From positions 2,542,001 to 2,606,000 of the forward strand of contig OZ241870.1 in NCBI GenBank assembly GCA_965202875.1: a stretch of DNA of 64,000 bases, in the 5' to 3' direction. Shown piece after piece: positions 27,581-30,044 of this stretch. Source of the DNA: HK1 sp965202875 (GTDB lineage Bacteria > Pseudomonadota > Gammaproteobacteria > HK1). Below the pieces are notes generated by a model, which saw only the letters and a list, made by a program, of their open reading frames with translations, did not search any database and was not told the origin of the DNA. A program made the translations under genes and the position numbers. The first letter of the stretch is position 1, and the number at the start of each line of letters is the position of its first letter.

Positions 27581-27653
27581 CGTCGGCCCGCACCGACGCC
27601 GCGGCGAACGCCGCCAGCACCACCGCCAGAGAAATCCGCGCGACCGTCTTCAT
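1..27653 (-). CDS. Giant secreted Calx-beta-like repeat protein (C-terminus outside window)
   Basis: The start codon is at 27653 and the gene leaves the window at base 1, so 9,217 codons are visible and no stop. Residues 1-23 form a Sec signal peptide: K3 and R6, a hydrophobic core LAVVLAAFAAA, then VRA before the likely cut. The rest is almost entirely ~115-residue beta-sandwich repeats of Calx-beta type, with anchors GGVSTVTATLS, DFTLS, TLTIAAGATTSTG, VTVTAN, KSVTVSGTA and an acidic LTLEDDD turn. I count about 42. They alternate with ~120-residue units carrying TEAGGTATFTV and WSTAQTVTVTG (19 seen). The acidic turns suggest calcium binding. The register was checked near 2325, 14523, 19500 and 25866 and agrees with the start, with no stop met. 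AGGGG lies 4 nt before the ATG; an in-frame ATG at 27692 would bury the signal peptide. An adhesin or matrix role is inferred. Near-identical repeats mean assembly errors are possible. Confidence 0.9.
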   Translation of the reverse strand, partial: MKTVARISLAVVLAAFAAASVRADGPPTASLVLTPSSISESGGVSTVTATLSGPSSEAVTVSVWAAPVALTGAWSGDFTQSGRTLIIAAGATTSTGLVTVTANGNDVDAPDKSVTVRGRTLTHLWWGRPWGATLTLTLEDDDALPTVALALSDTPITESSGVSTVTATLSGPSSEAVTVTVAAAAVASTGAVVDDFTLSAATTLTIAAGSTTSTGLVTVTANGNDVAWRSNKWVTVSGTAAGGNGVANPRYLTLTLEDDETPPTVALALWPRWISETGGVSVVTATLSRLSIEAVTVTVAASAGRGAVSGDFALSTARTLTLAAGATTSTGLVTVTANGNDVDAPDKEVAVSGTVAGGNNVANPPYVTLTLEDDDGLSLVLTPGSISETGGVSTVTATLSPPSIEAVTVTVAASAGRGAVAGDFSLSTARTLTIRAGATTSTGLVTVTANGNDAYSHTRVTVSGTAAGGNGVADPPNVTLTLEDDDARPTVALALTPSVISQSGGVSTVTATLSGALRGAVTVWVSARPGAGAVSGDFTQSGTTLTIAAGATASTGTVTVTANGNDVDAPDKSVTVQGWMGGPIPFAHPSPSDPSSRTTRLTLTLTLEDDDGLSLVLRPIGVFGISRISETGGVSTVTATLSGPSSEAVTVTVAASAGHRAVAGDFALSAAKTLTIAAGATTSTGLVTVTANGDDVYSGNKLVTVSGTAAGGNGVADPPTMTLTLEDDETLPTVALALSDRPISETGGVSTVTARLSHPSSEAVTVTVAATAVASSGAVSGDFALSSATTLTIAAGSTTSTGLVTVTANGNDMVSHLKRVTVSGTAAGGNGVANPPNVTLTLEDDDLRTVALVLTPTSITETGGVSTVTATLSGVSSKAVKVTVAASAGTGAVAADFTLSAATTLTIAAGSATSTGLVTVTANGNDVGSPNKSVTVSGTVPGGNAAPPNTVKNPPNVTLTLEDDDLRTVALVLTPTSITETGGVSTVTATLSGPSSEAVTVSVWAAPVASTGAWSGDFTLSTARTLTLAAGATASTGTVTVTANGNDVDGPDKSVTVSGTATGGNGVADPPDVTLTLTDDDTAGISTSPATSPTSRLVTTESGGTATFAVKLDSEPTGAVALSMGSENTFEGRVSSSWPQTLTFHQGNWSTAQTVILTGVDDSAADGRQRYTVTLGVVRASTADAKYGTLSPVTVYAANLDDEVGLDVGEVSGQATEAGGTATFPVALNRTSREAVTVTVSSRDGGEGEVSPSTLTFSASSAPYSRRLVTVTGVQDVIDDGTVTWQVRLDPSSGDAGYDGLPDTDVDVTTTDDDGPPGVVLSLNPPSVSENGGTATVTARLSHPSDAATTLTVAPVAGAYTVGAGAAATIVIAAGATTGTDTALVTVTVTDDATDAPDKSVTVTATVTNDRAAADSTTMAVTGASLTLTDDDAAPTATLSLAPASVSENGGVSTVTAVLSHPSSEPSTVTVAAVSGAYTVGSDATIVIAAGATTAASDTVLVTAVDDDVHQGSAGRSATVTATLTNGQGAGAVTGAALTLTDDDAGISVSPATSTASRLRTTESGGTATFTVKLDSKPTGNVVLRVRSSDTDVGTVSPSVLTFTPSDWSDAQTVTLTGVDDSPPVIDGSQSYIVILTVNRAGTADARYGTLSALIVYASNHDNDYERLDVGEVSGQATEAGGKATFPVALPTQPSAAVTVSVSGRDGSEGTVAPSSLTFAPSAWSTAQTVTVTGVQDPVDDGTVAWVVRLDPSSGDADYAGAAYTDVSVSTTDDDGPPGVELSLNPTSVAESGAGNVSTVTARLSHPSDAATTVTVVPVAGAYTAGADATIVIAAGATANASDTATVAAVDNPTDEPDRTPTVTATVANDRAAADSTTMAVTGASLTLTDDDAAPTATLSLAPASVSENGGVSTVTAVLSHPSSEPSTVTVAAASGLYTVGADATIVIAAGATTAASDTVLVTAVDDGILQGSAGRSATVTAVLTNGQGAGAVTGAALDLADDDTTTVELLLSNSSISEAGGRSVVTAALSNAWSEAVTVTVAAAAGRGAVSGDFALSTAKTLTIAAGSTTSTGLVTVTANDNDVDSPDKSVTVSGTAASGNGVADPPNVTLTLEDDDALPTVALALSDTLISETGGVSTVTATLSGPSSEAVTVTVSATASLWAVAGDFSLSAAKTLTIAAGATTSTGTVTVTANGDDVDSLGKSVSVSGTAAGGNGVADPQDKILDLADDDDLPTVALALSDTSITETGGVSTVTARLTNPSSEAVTVTVAASAGRGAVSGDFVLSAAKTLTIAAGATTSTGLVTVTANGDDVYWGRDKEVTVSGTASGGNGVVSPPNVTLTLADDDVTLVLTPRSITEEGGVSTVTARLLHPASEAVTVTVSATARTNWGATSGDFSLSAANTLTIAAGATTSTGTVTVTANGNDVHSWDKWVYVSGTVTGGSTRGVKGARLTLTNDETHPTVALVLTPDSITEEGGVSTVTATLSGKSSGAVTVRVLADPFEEDYSVSAANDLTIAAGATTSTGTVTVTANGNRVAAPDKEVTVLGRAWGSGVVHPPDVTLTLTDDDAKVSLVLTPRSITETGGVSTVTARLSHPSSEAVTVTVSATASLSAVAGDFSLSTANTLTIAAGATTSTGTVTVTANGNDVDALDKTVTVSGTASGGNGVADPPNVTLTLRDDDTATVALVLTPASITETGGVSTVTATLSNPSSYGVVKIWVSAIPGIGTVSGDFALSTARTLTIAAGVTTSTGLVTVTANGDDVDAPDKSVSVRGWMPNNWVANPPNVTLTLTDDDTAGITVSPTTSTTSRLVTTESGGTDTFTVKLGSEPTDDVGLSVWSRDRDEGRVSPWRLTFTPSDWSDAQTVTLTGVDDSPPVADGSQSYTVGLRVDRGRTADAKYDTLSAPTVYARNRDNDSGLAIGEVSGQATEAGGTATFTVALWTQPSAAVTVTVSSRDGGEGTVAPSSLTFAPSAWNTAQTVTVTGVQDTVDDGTVTWNVRLDPSSGDANYNDLEDVSVSTTDDDDPPGVVLSLNPASVSENGGISTVTATLSHPSGAATTVTVVPVSWVYTVGADATIVIAAGATTNASDTATVAAVDNTTDEPDRTPTVTATVANDRAAADSTVMAVTGATLTLTDDETLPTAALVLMPSSVSETGGVSTVTATLSGPSSEAVTVTVAAAAGSGAVVDDFALSSTTKLTIAAGATTSTGAVTVAANGDDVYSPQHKEVTVSGTASGGNGVADPSNVILTLADDTLPTVALVLTPSSITETGGVSTVTATLSGASSEAVTVTVAAAAGAGAVVDDFALSTATKLTIAAGATTSAGTVTVTANGNAVHSPNKSMTVSGTSAGGHGVADPPDATLTLTDDETLPTVALVLTPSSITETGGVSTVTATLSGPSSEAVTVTVAAAAGSGAVVDDFALSAATTLTLAAGATTSAGLVTVTANGNDVDAADKSVTVSGASAGGNSVVDPPDVTLTLADDDTAGVSVSPATSTTSRLRTTESGGTATFTVRLDSEPTGDVELDVASSDTDEGTVGPATLTFTTTNWSTAQTVTLTGEDDSPPAADGSQGYTVTLTVDTANTADSSYDALSALTVYAVNADNEFGLDVGSVTGQATEAGGTATFTVALRTQPAEAVTVSVTSRDEGEGLVSVGGGAPAASTTLTFAAAAWSTAQTVTVTGVQDPVDDGTVTWNVRLDPSSGDTSYDGLPVVDVSVSTTDDDGPPAVTLSLSPSSVSENGGVSTVTAALSHPSSEPSTVTVTAVAGLYTVGSDATIVIAAGSTTAATDTVLVTAVRDDVHQGSAVRSGTVTATLANGQGAGAVTGAALTLESADDLPLVSLLLSPASISETGGRSTVTVRLSRASSEAVTVTVAASAGTGAVAADFAQVGTTLTIAAGSTASTGTVTVTAYSNAVHSPLDKAVRVSGTATGGNGVADPPNVTLTLVEDDEVPTGALVLTPSSITETGGVSVVTATLSHPSSEAVTVTVAAAADFTLSTARTLTIRAGHTTSTGLVTVTANGNDVYSPGNMQVRVSGTAAGGNGVADPHGVLTLTDDDTAGISVSPVTRSWPGSERRLVTTESGGTATFTVELDSKPTGNVVLRVRSSDTDEGTVSPSVLTFTPSDWDEAQTVTLTGVDDSPPAADGGQDYTVTLTVNLTGAAALRTRDFFYQGVSALTVYARNRDNEYGLAIGEVSGQATEAGGTATFTVALLTQPTAAVTVAVSSQNSLEGTVDPSSLTFAPSAWSTAQTVTVTGVDDDADDGTVTWAVRLDPSSGDAGYDGLDSEYVLVSTTDDDGPPSVRLSLNPSPVSENGGTATVTAWLSRRSGALTTVTVTPVAGAYTVSRNATIVLSGGETLRSPRESTVTVTGTDNTVDSPDKLVRVTATVTNDLAAADSTTMRVRGSLILTDDDAAPTAALSLDPETVSENGGVSTVTATLSHPSSEPSTVTVTAVAGVFTVAASRIVIAAGATTSTDGVALTAVDNDVDAADRKVTVTATLANGQGAGAVTGASLALTDDDAAPTAALALTPSSITEEGGISTVTATLSHPSSEAVTVAVSAAAGTGAVAADFTLSGTTLTLAAGATTSAGIVTVTANPNDVHSPSKSVTVSGTAAGGRGVADPPDAALTLEDDDALPTVALVLSPSSISETDGISAVAATLSGPSSEAVTVTVAAAAVASTGAVPGDFTLSTARTLTIAAGATTSTGTVTVTAEPNNVDAAKKAVAVSGTAAGGNGVADPSNVTLILTDDDSAGIVVSPSTSATSRLVTTESGGTATFTVELNSEPTGDVVLAVASSDTDEGTAAPPVLTFTPGDWDTAQTVTLTGVDDDMATPPNPVDGSQDYTVTLTVNRTDTQDTAYDGLSALTVYARNRDNESGLAVGAVSGSATEAGGTATFTVALVARPAAAVTVAVSSRDEGEGLVSAGAGAPAASTTLTFAPSAWSTAQTVTVTGVQDPVDDGTVAWSVRLDPSSGDGNYDGLSDVDVSVSTTDDDGPPTVTLALNPASIAESGSGSVSTVTARLSHPSDAATTVTVAPVSGAWTVGAGADATVVIAAGDTTSTDTATVAAVDNPTDEPDRTPTVTATVANDRATTDGTTMAVTGATLTITDDDAAPGVILALNPSSVSENGGIATVTATLSHPSSEPSTVTVPAVAGLYTVGTDATITIAAGATTAASDTVLVTAVDDAVHQGTAGRSATVTAALANGQGAGAVTGAALTLTDDETLPTAALVLTPSSVSETGGVSTVTATLSGPSSEAVTVTVAAAAGAGAVADDFALSTATTLTIAAGSTTSAGTVTVTANGNTVDAPNKSVTVSGTSAGGNGVVNPPNVTLTLEDDETLPTAALVLSSTSISETGGVSTVTATLSGVSSEAVTVTVSAAAGAGAVAADFDLSSATTLTIAAGATVSTGAVTVTANGNTVDAPNKSVTVSGTSAGGNGVVNPPDVTLTLEDDDDLPTVALALSDTSISETGGVSTVTATLSGPSSEAVTVTVAAAAGASTGAVAGDFDLSSATTLTIAAGATTSAGTVTVTANGNAVDAPNKEVTVSGTAAGGNGVADPPAVTLTLEDDDALPTAALVLTPSLITEEGGISTVTATLSGPSSEAVTVTVAAAAGAGAVVDDFALSTATKLTIAAGATTSAGTVTVTANGNAVDSPNKSVTVSGTAAGGHGVADPPDATLTLEDDETLPTVALVLTPSSISETGGVSTVTATLSGPSSAAVTVTVAAAGVASTGAVSGDFTLSTATTLTLAAGATVSAGVVTVAANGNDVDAPNKSVTVSGTAAGGNSVADPPNATLTLTDDDTAGVSVSPATSTTSRLRTTESGGTATFTVRLDSEPTGDVELDVASSDTDEGTAAPAVLTFTSSDWSTAQTVTLTGVDDSPPAADGSQGYTVTLTVDTANTADSNYDALSALTVYAVNADNEYGLDVGSVTGQATEAGGTATFTVALRTQPSEAVTVSVSSRDTGEGLVSAGGGAPAASTTLTFAPAAWSTAQTVTVTGVQDPVDDGTVTWAVRLDPASGDTSYDGLSDEDVSVTTTDDDGPPTVTLALNPSSIAESGTGNVATVTARLSHPSGAATTVTIMPVSGAYTAGAGADAAIVIAAGDTTSMDTATVAAVDNPTDEPARTPTVTATVTNDRAAADGTTMTVTGATLTITDDDAAPGVTLALNPSSVSENGGIATVTATLSHPSSEPSTVTVSAVSGAYTVGTDATITIAAGSTTAASDTVLVTAVDDDVHQGSAGRSATVTGALANGQGAGAVTGAALTLSDDETLPTVALALSSTSISETGGVSTVTATLSGPSSEAVTVTVATAPGAGAVVDDFTLSSTTTLTIAAGETTSAGAVTVTANGNTVHSPNKSVTVSGTAAGGNGVVNPPTVTLTLEDDETLPTAALVLTPTSITETGGVSTVTAELSGPSSEAVTVTVAAAAGAGAVAGDFTLSSATTLTIAAGETTSAGTVTVTANGNTVHSPNKSVTVSGTAAGGNSVANPPNVTLTLEDDETLPTVALALSDTSISETGGVSTVTATLSGPSSEVVTVTVAAAAGTGAVVDDFDLSSAATLTIAAGATVSAGTVTVTANGNAVDAPNKSVTVSGTAAGGNNVADPPAVTLTLEDDETLPTAALVLTPSSITEEGGISTVTVTLSGPSSEAVTVTVAAAAGAGAVVDDFTLSTATTLTLAAGATTSAGTVTVTANGNAVDSPSKSVTVSGTAAGGNSVADPPDVTLTLEDDETLPTVALVLTPASISETGGVSTVTATLSGPSSEAVTVTVAAAAVSPAVAGDFTLSTATTLTLAAGATVSAGVVTVAANGNDVDAADKSVTVSGTSAGGNSVADPSNVTLTLTDDDTAGVSVSPATSTTSRLRTTESGGTATFTVKLDSEPTGDVALDVASSDTDEGTVMPATLTFTSSDWSTAQTVTLTGVDDSPPAADGSQGYTVTVTVDTANTADSSYDALSALTVYAVNSDNEFGLDVGTVTGQATEAGGAATFTVALLTRPSEAVTVAVTSRNEGEGLVSAGGGAPAASTTLTFATASWSTAQTVTVTGVDDNVDDGTVAWNVRLDPASGDGNYDGLLDEDVSVSTTDDDGPPTVTLALNPSSLAESGTGSVATVTARLSHPSGAATTVTVAAVSGVYTVGAGADATVVIAAGDTTSTDTATVAAVDNTTDEPDRTGTVTATVTNDRAAADSTTMTVTGATLTITDDDPAPTATLALNPSSVSENGGIATVTATLSHPSSQPSTVTVSGVSGAWTVGTDATITIAAGATTAASDTVLVTAVDDDVHQGSAGRSVTVSAALANGQGAGAVTGAALTLTDDETLPTAALALSSTSISETGGVSTVTATLSGPSSAAVTVTVAAAAGAGAVVDDFTLSTATTLTLAAGETTSAGLVTVTANGNVVDSPNKSVTVSGTAVGGNGVAAPPNVTLTLEDDDATATATLVLTPSSILENGEVSTVTATLSHPTTEATTLTVAAAAGANAVAADFTLSTAAKLTIAAGATTSAGLVTVTANDDALASGMKSVTVSATAAGGRGVAAPSDATLTIRDDEYGLAVGAVTGQATEAGGMATFTVALRTQPSEAVTVSVASRDEGEGLVSAGAGAPAASTALTFAAAAWSTAQTVTVTGADDDVDDGTVTWQVRLDPSSGDTDYNGLDNVDVDVTTTDDDGPPGVTLALNPSSVSESGGVATVTAKLSRPSDSATTVTVTAVAGAYMVGTDATIVIAAGATTAASDTATVAAVGNTTDEPDRTPTVTATVANARAAADSTTISVTGAVLTLTDDDAAPGVALALNPSSVSENGGIATVTATLSHPSSQPSTVTVTAVAGAYTVGTDATITIAAGSTTAASDTVLVTAVDDSIHQGSAGRSVTVTAALTNGQGAGAVTGAALTLSDDETLPTVALALSASSISETGGISTVTARLSGPSSEAVTVTVAAAAGTGAVAADFALSTATTLTIAAGRTTSAGLVTVTANGNTVDSPNKSVTVSGMSAGGNNVANPPNVTLTLEDDETLPTVALVLSSSSVTETGGVSTVTATLSGPLSEAVTVTVAAAAGTGAVAGDFALSSATTLTFAANATTSTGLVTVTANGNAVDSPNKSVTVSGAAAGGNGVANPSNVTLTLTDDDALPTVALALSDTSISETGGISTVTATLSGPSSAAVTVTVAAAAGAGAVAADFTLSTAATLTFAANATTSTGLVTVTANGNDVDSPNKSVTVSGAAAGGNGVSSPPNVTLTLTDDDALPTVALALSDSSISETGGISTVTATLSGKSSAAVTVTVAASAGTGAVADDFTLSSANTLTIAAGATTSAGTVTVTANGNAVDSPNKSVTVSGTAAGGNSVADPPDATLTLTDDETLPTVALALTPSSVAETSGVATVTATLSGPSSAAVTVTVAAAAGAGAVAGDFTLSNAATLTIAAGATESSGLVTVTANGNDVDSPNKSVTVSGTAAGGNNVANPPNATLTLADDDALPTLALVLAPATVGESGGVSTVTATLSGKSSAAVTLTVSAAPVASTGAVAGDFALSSTTTLTIAAGATASTGAVTVTANDNAADEPDVEVRVSATAAGGNGVTAPADATLTIRDDEGPPTVTLVLTPSTIDESGTGSTAAVTATLNRASSAATTVTVSAAPVTSTGAAAGDYTLSSAATLTIAAGATTSSGTVTVAAVDDDTDAPNKQVSVSGTAANAQSVQDPIARTLTITDDDAAPDATLALSSSSISENGGVTTVTATLSRRSAQATTVTVQAVTGAFTVGSGAASRIVIAAGATTSPDGVALTATDNDVDAADRQVTVTAVLTNGHGAGTVSGGGVSLTLTDDDTAGIAVSPATSTGSRLETTESAGTATFAVKLATEPTGDVEIGTASSDTSEGTAAPATLTFTTTNWSTAQTVTLTGVDDAAADGSRDYTVTLTIDQTNTADSNYDALSAVTVYARNRDNEFGLNVSAVSGQATEAGGQATFTVALRTQPTAAVTVSVASQDAGEGRAEPSSLTFATGGWSTAQTVTVTGVQDTIDDGTVTWTVRLDPSSGDGDYDTSSVEEDVSVTTTDDDGPPGVTLALNPASIAESGTGNAATVTARLSHPSGAATTVTVSAVSGFYAAGTDAAIVIPAGSTQAASDTATIVAVDNTTDAPDRTETVTATITNARAAADSTTMAVTGAALTVRDDDAAPTAALSLDPASVSENGGVSTVTATLSRPSSQPSTVTVTAVSGSYTVGS

Positions 27654-27732
27654 CGCACCCCTGATACCGCCCGACCGCACCCCCAAATCCATCGACGGCA
27701 ACCGCCGACAGGTCCAACCCCAGGGCACTTGC

Positions 27733-27760
27733 GGGGGGGGGGGGGGGGGGGGGGGGGGGG
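27733..27760. repeat. 28-bp homopolymer G tract upstream of the giant gene
   Basis: An uninterrupted run of 28 G on the plus strand (C on the coding strand of the giant gene), ending 79 bp before its ATG. Tracts of this length slip readily during replication. Lying between a start codon and whatever promoter drives it, the tract could change promoter spacing or leader structure. The giant gene's frame also stays open upstream through the tract to at least 27870, so a translational effect cannot be excluded, but the signal peptide at 27653 argues against it. The rest of the gap to 27992 is GC-rich and I see no clear -10/-35 pair in it. An assembly or sequencing artefact is possible. Confidence 0.85.
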
Positions 27761-27992
27761 TCACGGATGCGGGCGGCCGGGGGCGCGCACCGGCGCCGGC
27801 GTTCCCGCGGCCGGTCCGGCGGAGCCCCCGCCCGCCGTTCCCGCCACCGCCGTTCCCGTGAAGCTCATGCACGCGAAAGCGGGTGGCGGAATCCATGTCG
27901 CGGTCCGGGGGGCTTCGGGCCAGGAGCCGGCGCCGCAGAAGATTCCTGGACGAAACCATCCTGTTTTCAGCCGGCTCTCGCGTGCGGGGCGG

Positions 27993-28262
27993 TCAGTCGA
28001 GCCCGGGGATGAGCTTCACGGCGGCGACGATGGCGGCGGCGATGCCCACCAGGCGCCACGTCAACCGGGCTTCGAGGGCGGCGAGCTCGGCGCGGAGCTC
28101 GTCGCGGACTCCGGCGAGGTCCGCCTTCGTCGCGAGCTCGCCCCGGTCGGCGCCGGCCGCGGCGCTGGCGGTGCTCACGATGGCTTCCGCCATCGCTTCA
28201 TCGGCGCCGGCTTCCCGGAGTGTCTCGACGGCGGCGTGAGTGTCGAACGTCGCGGTGCTCAT
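27993..28262 (-). CDS. Small coiled-coil membrane protein, DUF1640 type
   Basis: An 89-residue protein. The start at 28262 has GAGGAA a few bases upstream. The N-terminal half is helical and Ala-rich (DTHAAVETLREAGADEAMAE). A charged heptad-like stretch follows (TKADLAGVRDELRAELAALE, residues 45-64) and then a C-terminal membrane helix (LVGIAAAIVAAVKLIP, residues 71-86). This order, a TKADL..ELRAEL coiled coil followed directly by a TWRLVGIAAA helix, is typical of the DUF1640/CCDC90-like small proteins found in many bacteria, whose function is unknown. It would be anchored by its C-terminus with the coil in the cytoplasm. It is transcribed towards the giant gene; no functional link is shown by the sequence. 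Confidence 0.7.
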   Translation of the reverse strand: MSTATFDTHAAVETLREAGADEAMAEAIVSTASAAAGADRGELATKADLAGVRDELRAELAALEARLTWRLVGIAAAIVAAVKLIPGLD

Positions 28263-28281
28263 CGCGTTCCTCGTGGAACGG

Positions 28282-28483
28282 CTACGCGGGCGGTGCGGAC
28301 TCGCGGCGCATGAACCTCTCGAACAACCCTTCACGCCGCGCCATGCGCCCGCGAAGGCCGGCCACGCCCGCGAAGGTCGGCCACGCCGCGGCGGAGCTCG
28401 CGCAAGCTCGGGACGATCAACCCGGCGAGCATGGCGCCGGTGCCGATGACGGCGACGATGAGCGCGATCGTGTCGGGTGACGT
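28282..28483 (-). pseudogene. Small membrane-peptide ORF, apparently frameshifted and without a normal start
   Basis: Reading from 28483 the frame gives TSPDTIALIVAVIGTGAMLA followed by GLIVPSLRELRRGVADLRGR, a membrane helix followed by a basic coil. It then ends out of register at 28331. In the next register the expected continuation appears (VAGLRGRMARREGLFERF) and runs to a stop at 28282, so an indel near 28365 has probably split one ~65-residue gene. The codon at the natural start position is ACG rather than ATG, with GGGAGAA upstream. The second copy of the leader (near 30044) has ACG at the same place. It may be a decayed gene, or a real one with a rare start. Confidence 0.4.
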
Positions 28484-28677
28484 GGCGCGTTCTCCCTGGG
28501 CGGTGGCTCCGGCCCGGAAAGGGAGTGTCGTTCGGCGGTTCCGGCTTCACTTCGAGGGCGCTTCGATGAAGCGGGCCCGGAAGCCGGAGGCGAGCGTAAC
28601 ACGTTCGTTACTGTCCGGGAACGTGCAGGGTAGTCCAATGCAGGGTAGTCCAATCTCGCAGGGGTGACTTCAAGGGT
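28473..28677. repeat. Direct repeat, copy 1 (leader of small membrane ORF)
   Basis: About 205 bp that recurs at 30034-30222 in the same orientation with scattered mismatches. Both run from the ACG/SPDT codons of the small minus-strand ORF through a conserved upstream region to the shared edge GTGACTTCAAGGGT. Copy 1 contains TGCAGGGTAGTCCAA twice in tandem (28624-28638 and 28639-28653); copy 2 has it once. The two copies enclose the recombinase gene. Confidence 0.8.
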
Positions 28678-28726
28678 GGCGTTCACCCTCCCCGGCGAGC
28701 CAACCGACCCACTCCCGCGAGGGAGG

Positions 28727-29710
28727 TCACCGCCCGGCGCCCTGCTGCTCGTAGAACCGGGCCACGGCGCCGCGGGCGGCGCTCTCGCGGGCGGTGTACC
28801 TGGCGACGGTCGTCTCCGATCGCCAGCCTCCGGCCTGCATGATGGCGGGCATCTCGATTCCTTTCGCACGGGCGAGGTCCTGCGCCATGCCGATCCGGCA
28901 TCCGTGGCTGGACACCCCTTCCAGTCCGGCGGCCTGCGCGGCGGCGGCGATGCGGCGCTTGATCTGGCTGGCGCTCAAGCCGAACAACGGCGCGGTGTCG
29001 TCGGCGCCCCGGCGGATCGTGTCGAGGGCGGCGACGGTGGCCGGGGCGAGGTAGCCCGTGGTGTCGGCGTCCGTCTTCGGGCGCCGGAAGGTGATCGTGG
29101 CCGATCCGTCCGGGCGGCGTTCGATCTGCCGCCACGTGAGTGCGGCGGCTTCGGAGACTCGCGCCAGACAATCGCGCATCGTGCGGATGAGGGCGATCTC
29201 GAGCTCGGCGCGCGCCTTCGCGGAGGCGGGCGATTCCATGCCCCGGCCGCGGGGGCGCGGGCGGTACGCGGTGGCTTCGATGCGGGCCACGGCGGCGGCG
29301 GTGATGCCTGTCGATTGGCGGACGGCTCCGCCGGCGTCTCTGTGGGCGCGCACGGCGCGCTTGACGGCGGCCCGGACGTCTTCGGTGGCCGTGGGGTTCG
29401 GGGCGCCGGCGAGGCGATGGGCGGCGCTGACGGCGGCGAGGGCGGCGCGCAAGGTCGCGGGCTTCGCGCCGGCGCCGGCGAGGGCTTCGACGAAGCCGGC
29501 GACGGCGGCGGGGTCGGCGGGAAGCGTCGCGGCGCCGTGCTCGCGGGCGAAGGCCTCCCATTTGCGCCAGCCGTTCGTGTAGCTGGCGACGGAGGCCGGG
29601 GCGAGGGCGGCGGTGAGCCGCGCGATCCGCGCCGTCGGTCCGGCGCCGGCGAGGGCAAGGCCGTTCATGGGGGTGTCTCCGGTGGTCCGGTCCAGGGCAA
29701 GGTCGTTCAT
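28727..29710 (-). CDS. Tyrosine recombinase / integrase
   Basis: A 327-residue site-specific recombinase that cuts and rejoins DNA through a 3'-phosphotyrosine. An N-terminal SAM-like core-binding domain (residues ~28-120) precedes the catalytic domain. All catalytic residues are visible: R184 (CLARVSE), K212 (RRPKTD), H269 and R272 (SHGCR), W296 (GGWRS) and Y305 (VARYTARE). It is therefore probably active. It stands alone: no excisionase, phage or plasmid genes are nearby, but ~190-205 bp direct repeats lie on both sides. The first 42 bp of the gene duplicate the next 42 bp, so there are two ATG codons (29710 and 29668), each preceded by CCGGAGA. Either could be the start. Confidence 0.9.
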   Translation of the reverse strand: MNDLALDRTTGDTPMNGLALAGAGPTARIARLTAALAPASVASYTNGWRKWEAFAREHGAATLPADPAAVAGFVEALAGAGAKPATLRAALAAVSAAHRLAGAPNPTATEDVRAAVKRAVRAHRDAGGAVRQSTGITAAAVARIEATAYRPRPRGRGMESPASAKARAELEIALIRTMRDCLARVSEAAALTWRQIERRPDGSATITFRRPKTDADTTGYLAPATVAALDTIRRGADDTAPLFGLSASQIKRRIAAAAQAAGLEGVSSHGCRIGMAQDLARAKGIEMPAIMQAGGWRSETTVARYTARESAARGAVARFYEQQGAGR

Positions 29711-29845
29711 GGCGGGCTCTCCGGTGGTCCGGTCCGGCGCCGGGCGCTGCCGTCCGGACGCTCGGCCCAGTGTCTCTGCCTGGTTGGCAACTTCGCGGGC
29801 GGTGAATTATGGCGCATCTTTGGAGGGTGTATCCACTTCTCATGT

Positions 29846-29883
29846 TTCGGGATTCGCCTGATTCGGGCATCTTGAATCCCGAA
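29846..29883. repeat. Inverted repeat / hairpin
   Basis: Perfect 10-bp arms TTCGGGATTC and GAATCCCGAA separated by 18 bp, in the gap upstream of the recombinase gene. There is no T-run next to it, so a terminator is not supported. The right arm read on the minus strand continues as TTCGGGATTCAAGATGCC, which resembles TTCGGGATTCAAAATGAC at 57282-57299, the broken end of the phosphonoacetate hydrolase gene. Confidence 0.5.
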
Positions 29884-29909
29884 GCTCGAGTCCACGTGAA
29901 TGGAATGAG

Positions 29910-30044
29910 CCTGTCTGCGGGTGACGGCCCCTCCGGGACGAATGGGCCGGCGAGCTGGAGCACTCCGGCGAGGATGACGAGGGTAGAGAGCACGTCGGCG
30001 GCGCCGAGGAGGGCTCCCATGATGGCGAGGGTATCGGGCGACGT
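29910..30044 (-). pseudogene. Second small membrane-peptide ORF (remnant)
   Basis: From an ACG codon at 30044, at the same place in the direct repeat as in copy 1, the frame reads TSPDTLAIMGALLGAADVLS, then a hydrophobic stretch TLVILAGVLQLAGPF. An in-frame ATG lies at 30020. No natural end is evident: the frame stays open into the region of the hairpin and the recombinase gene, where the amino acids stop looking like a protein. Probably a decayed relative of the ORF at 28282-28483. The end given here is approximate. Confidence 0.3.

Noticed and set aside
1..27600. CRISPR array in the repeat-rich first 27 kb
   Set aside because: Repeats are ~345 bp, coding and graded in similarity; there are no short exact repeats with unique spacers of constant length.
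28664..29875. 403-codon Gly-rich plus-strand frame
   Set aside because: Antisense to the recombinase, whose catalytic residues are all in place on the minus strand.
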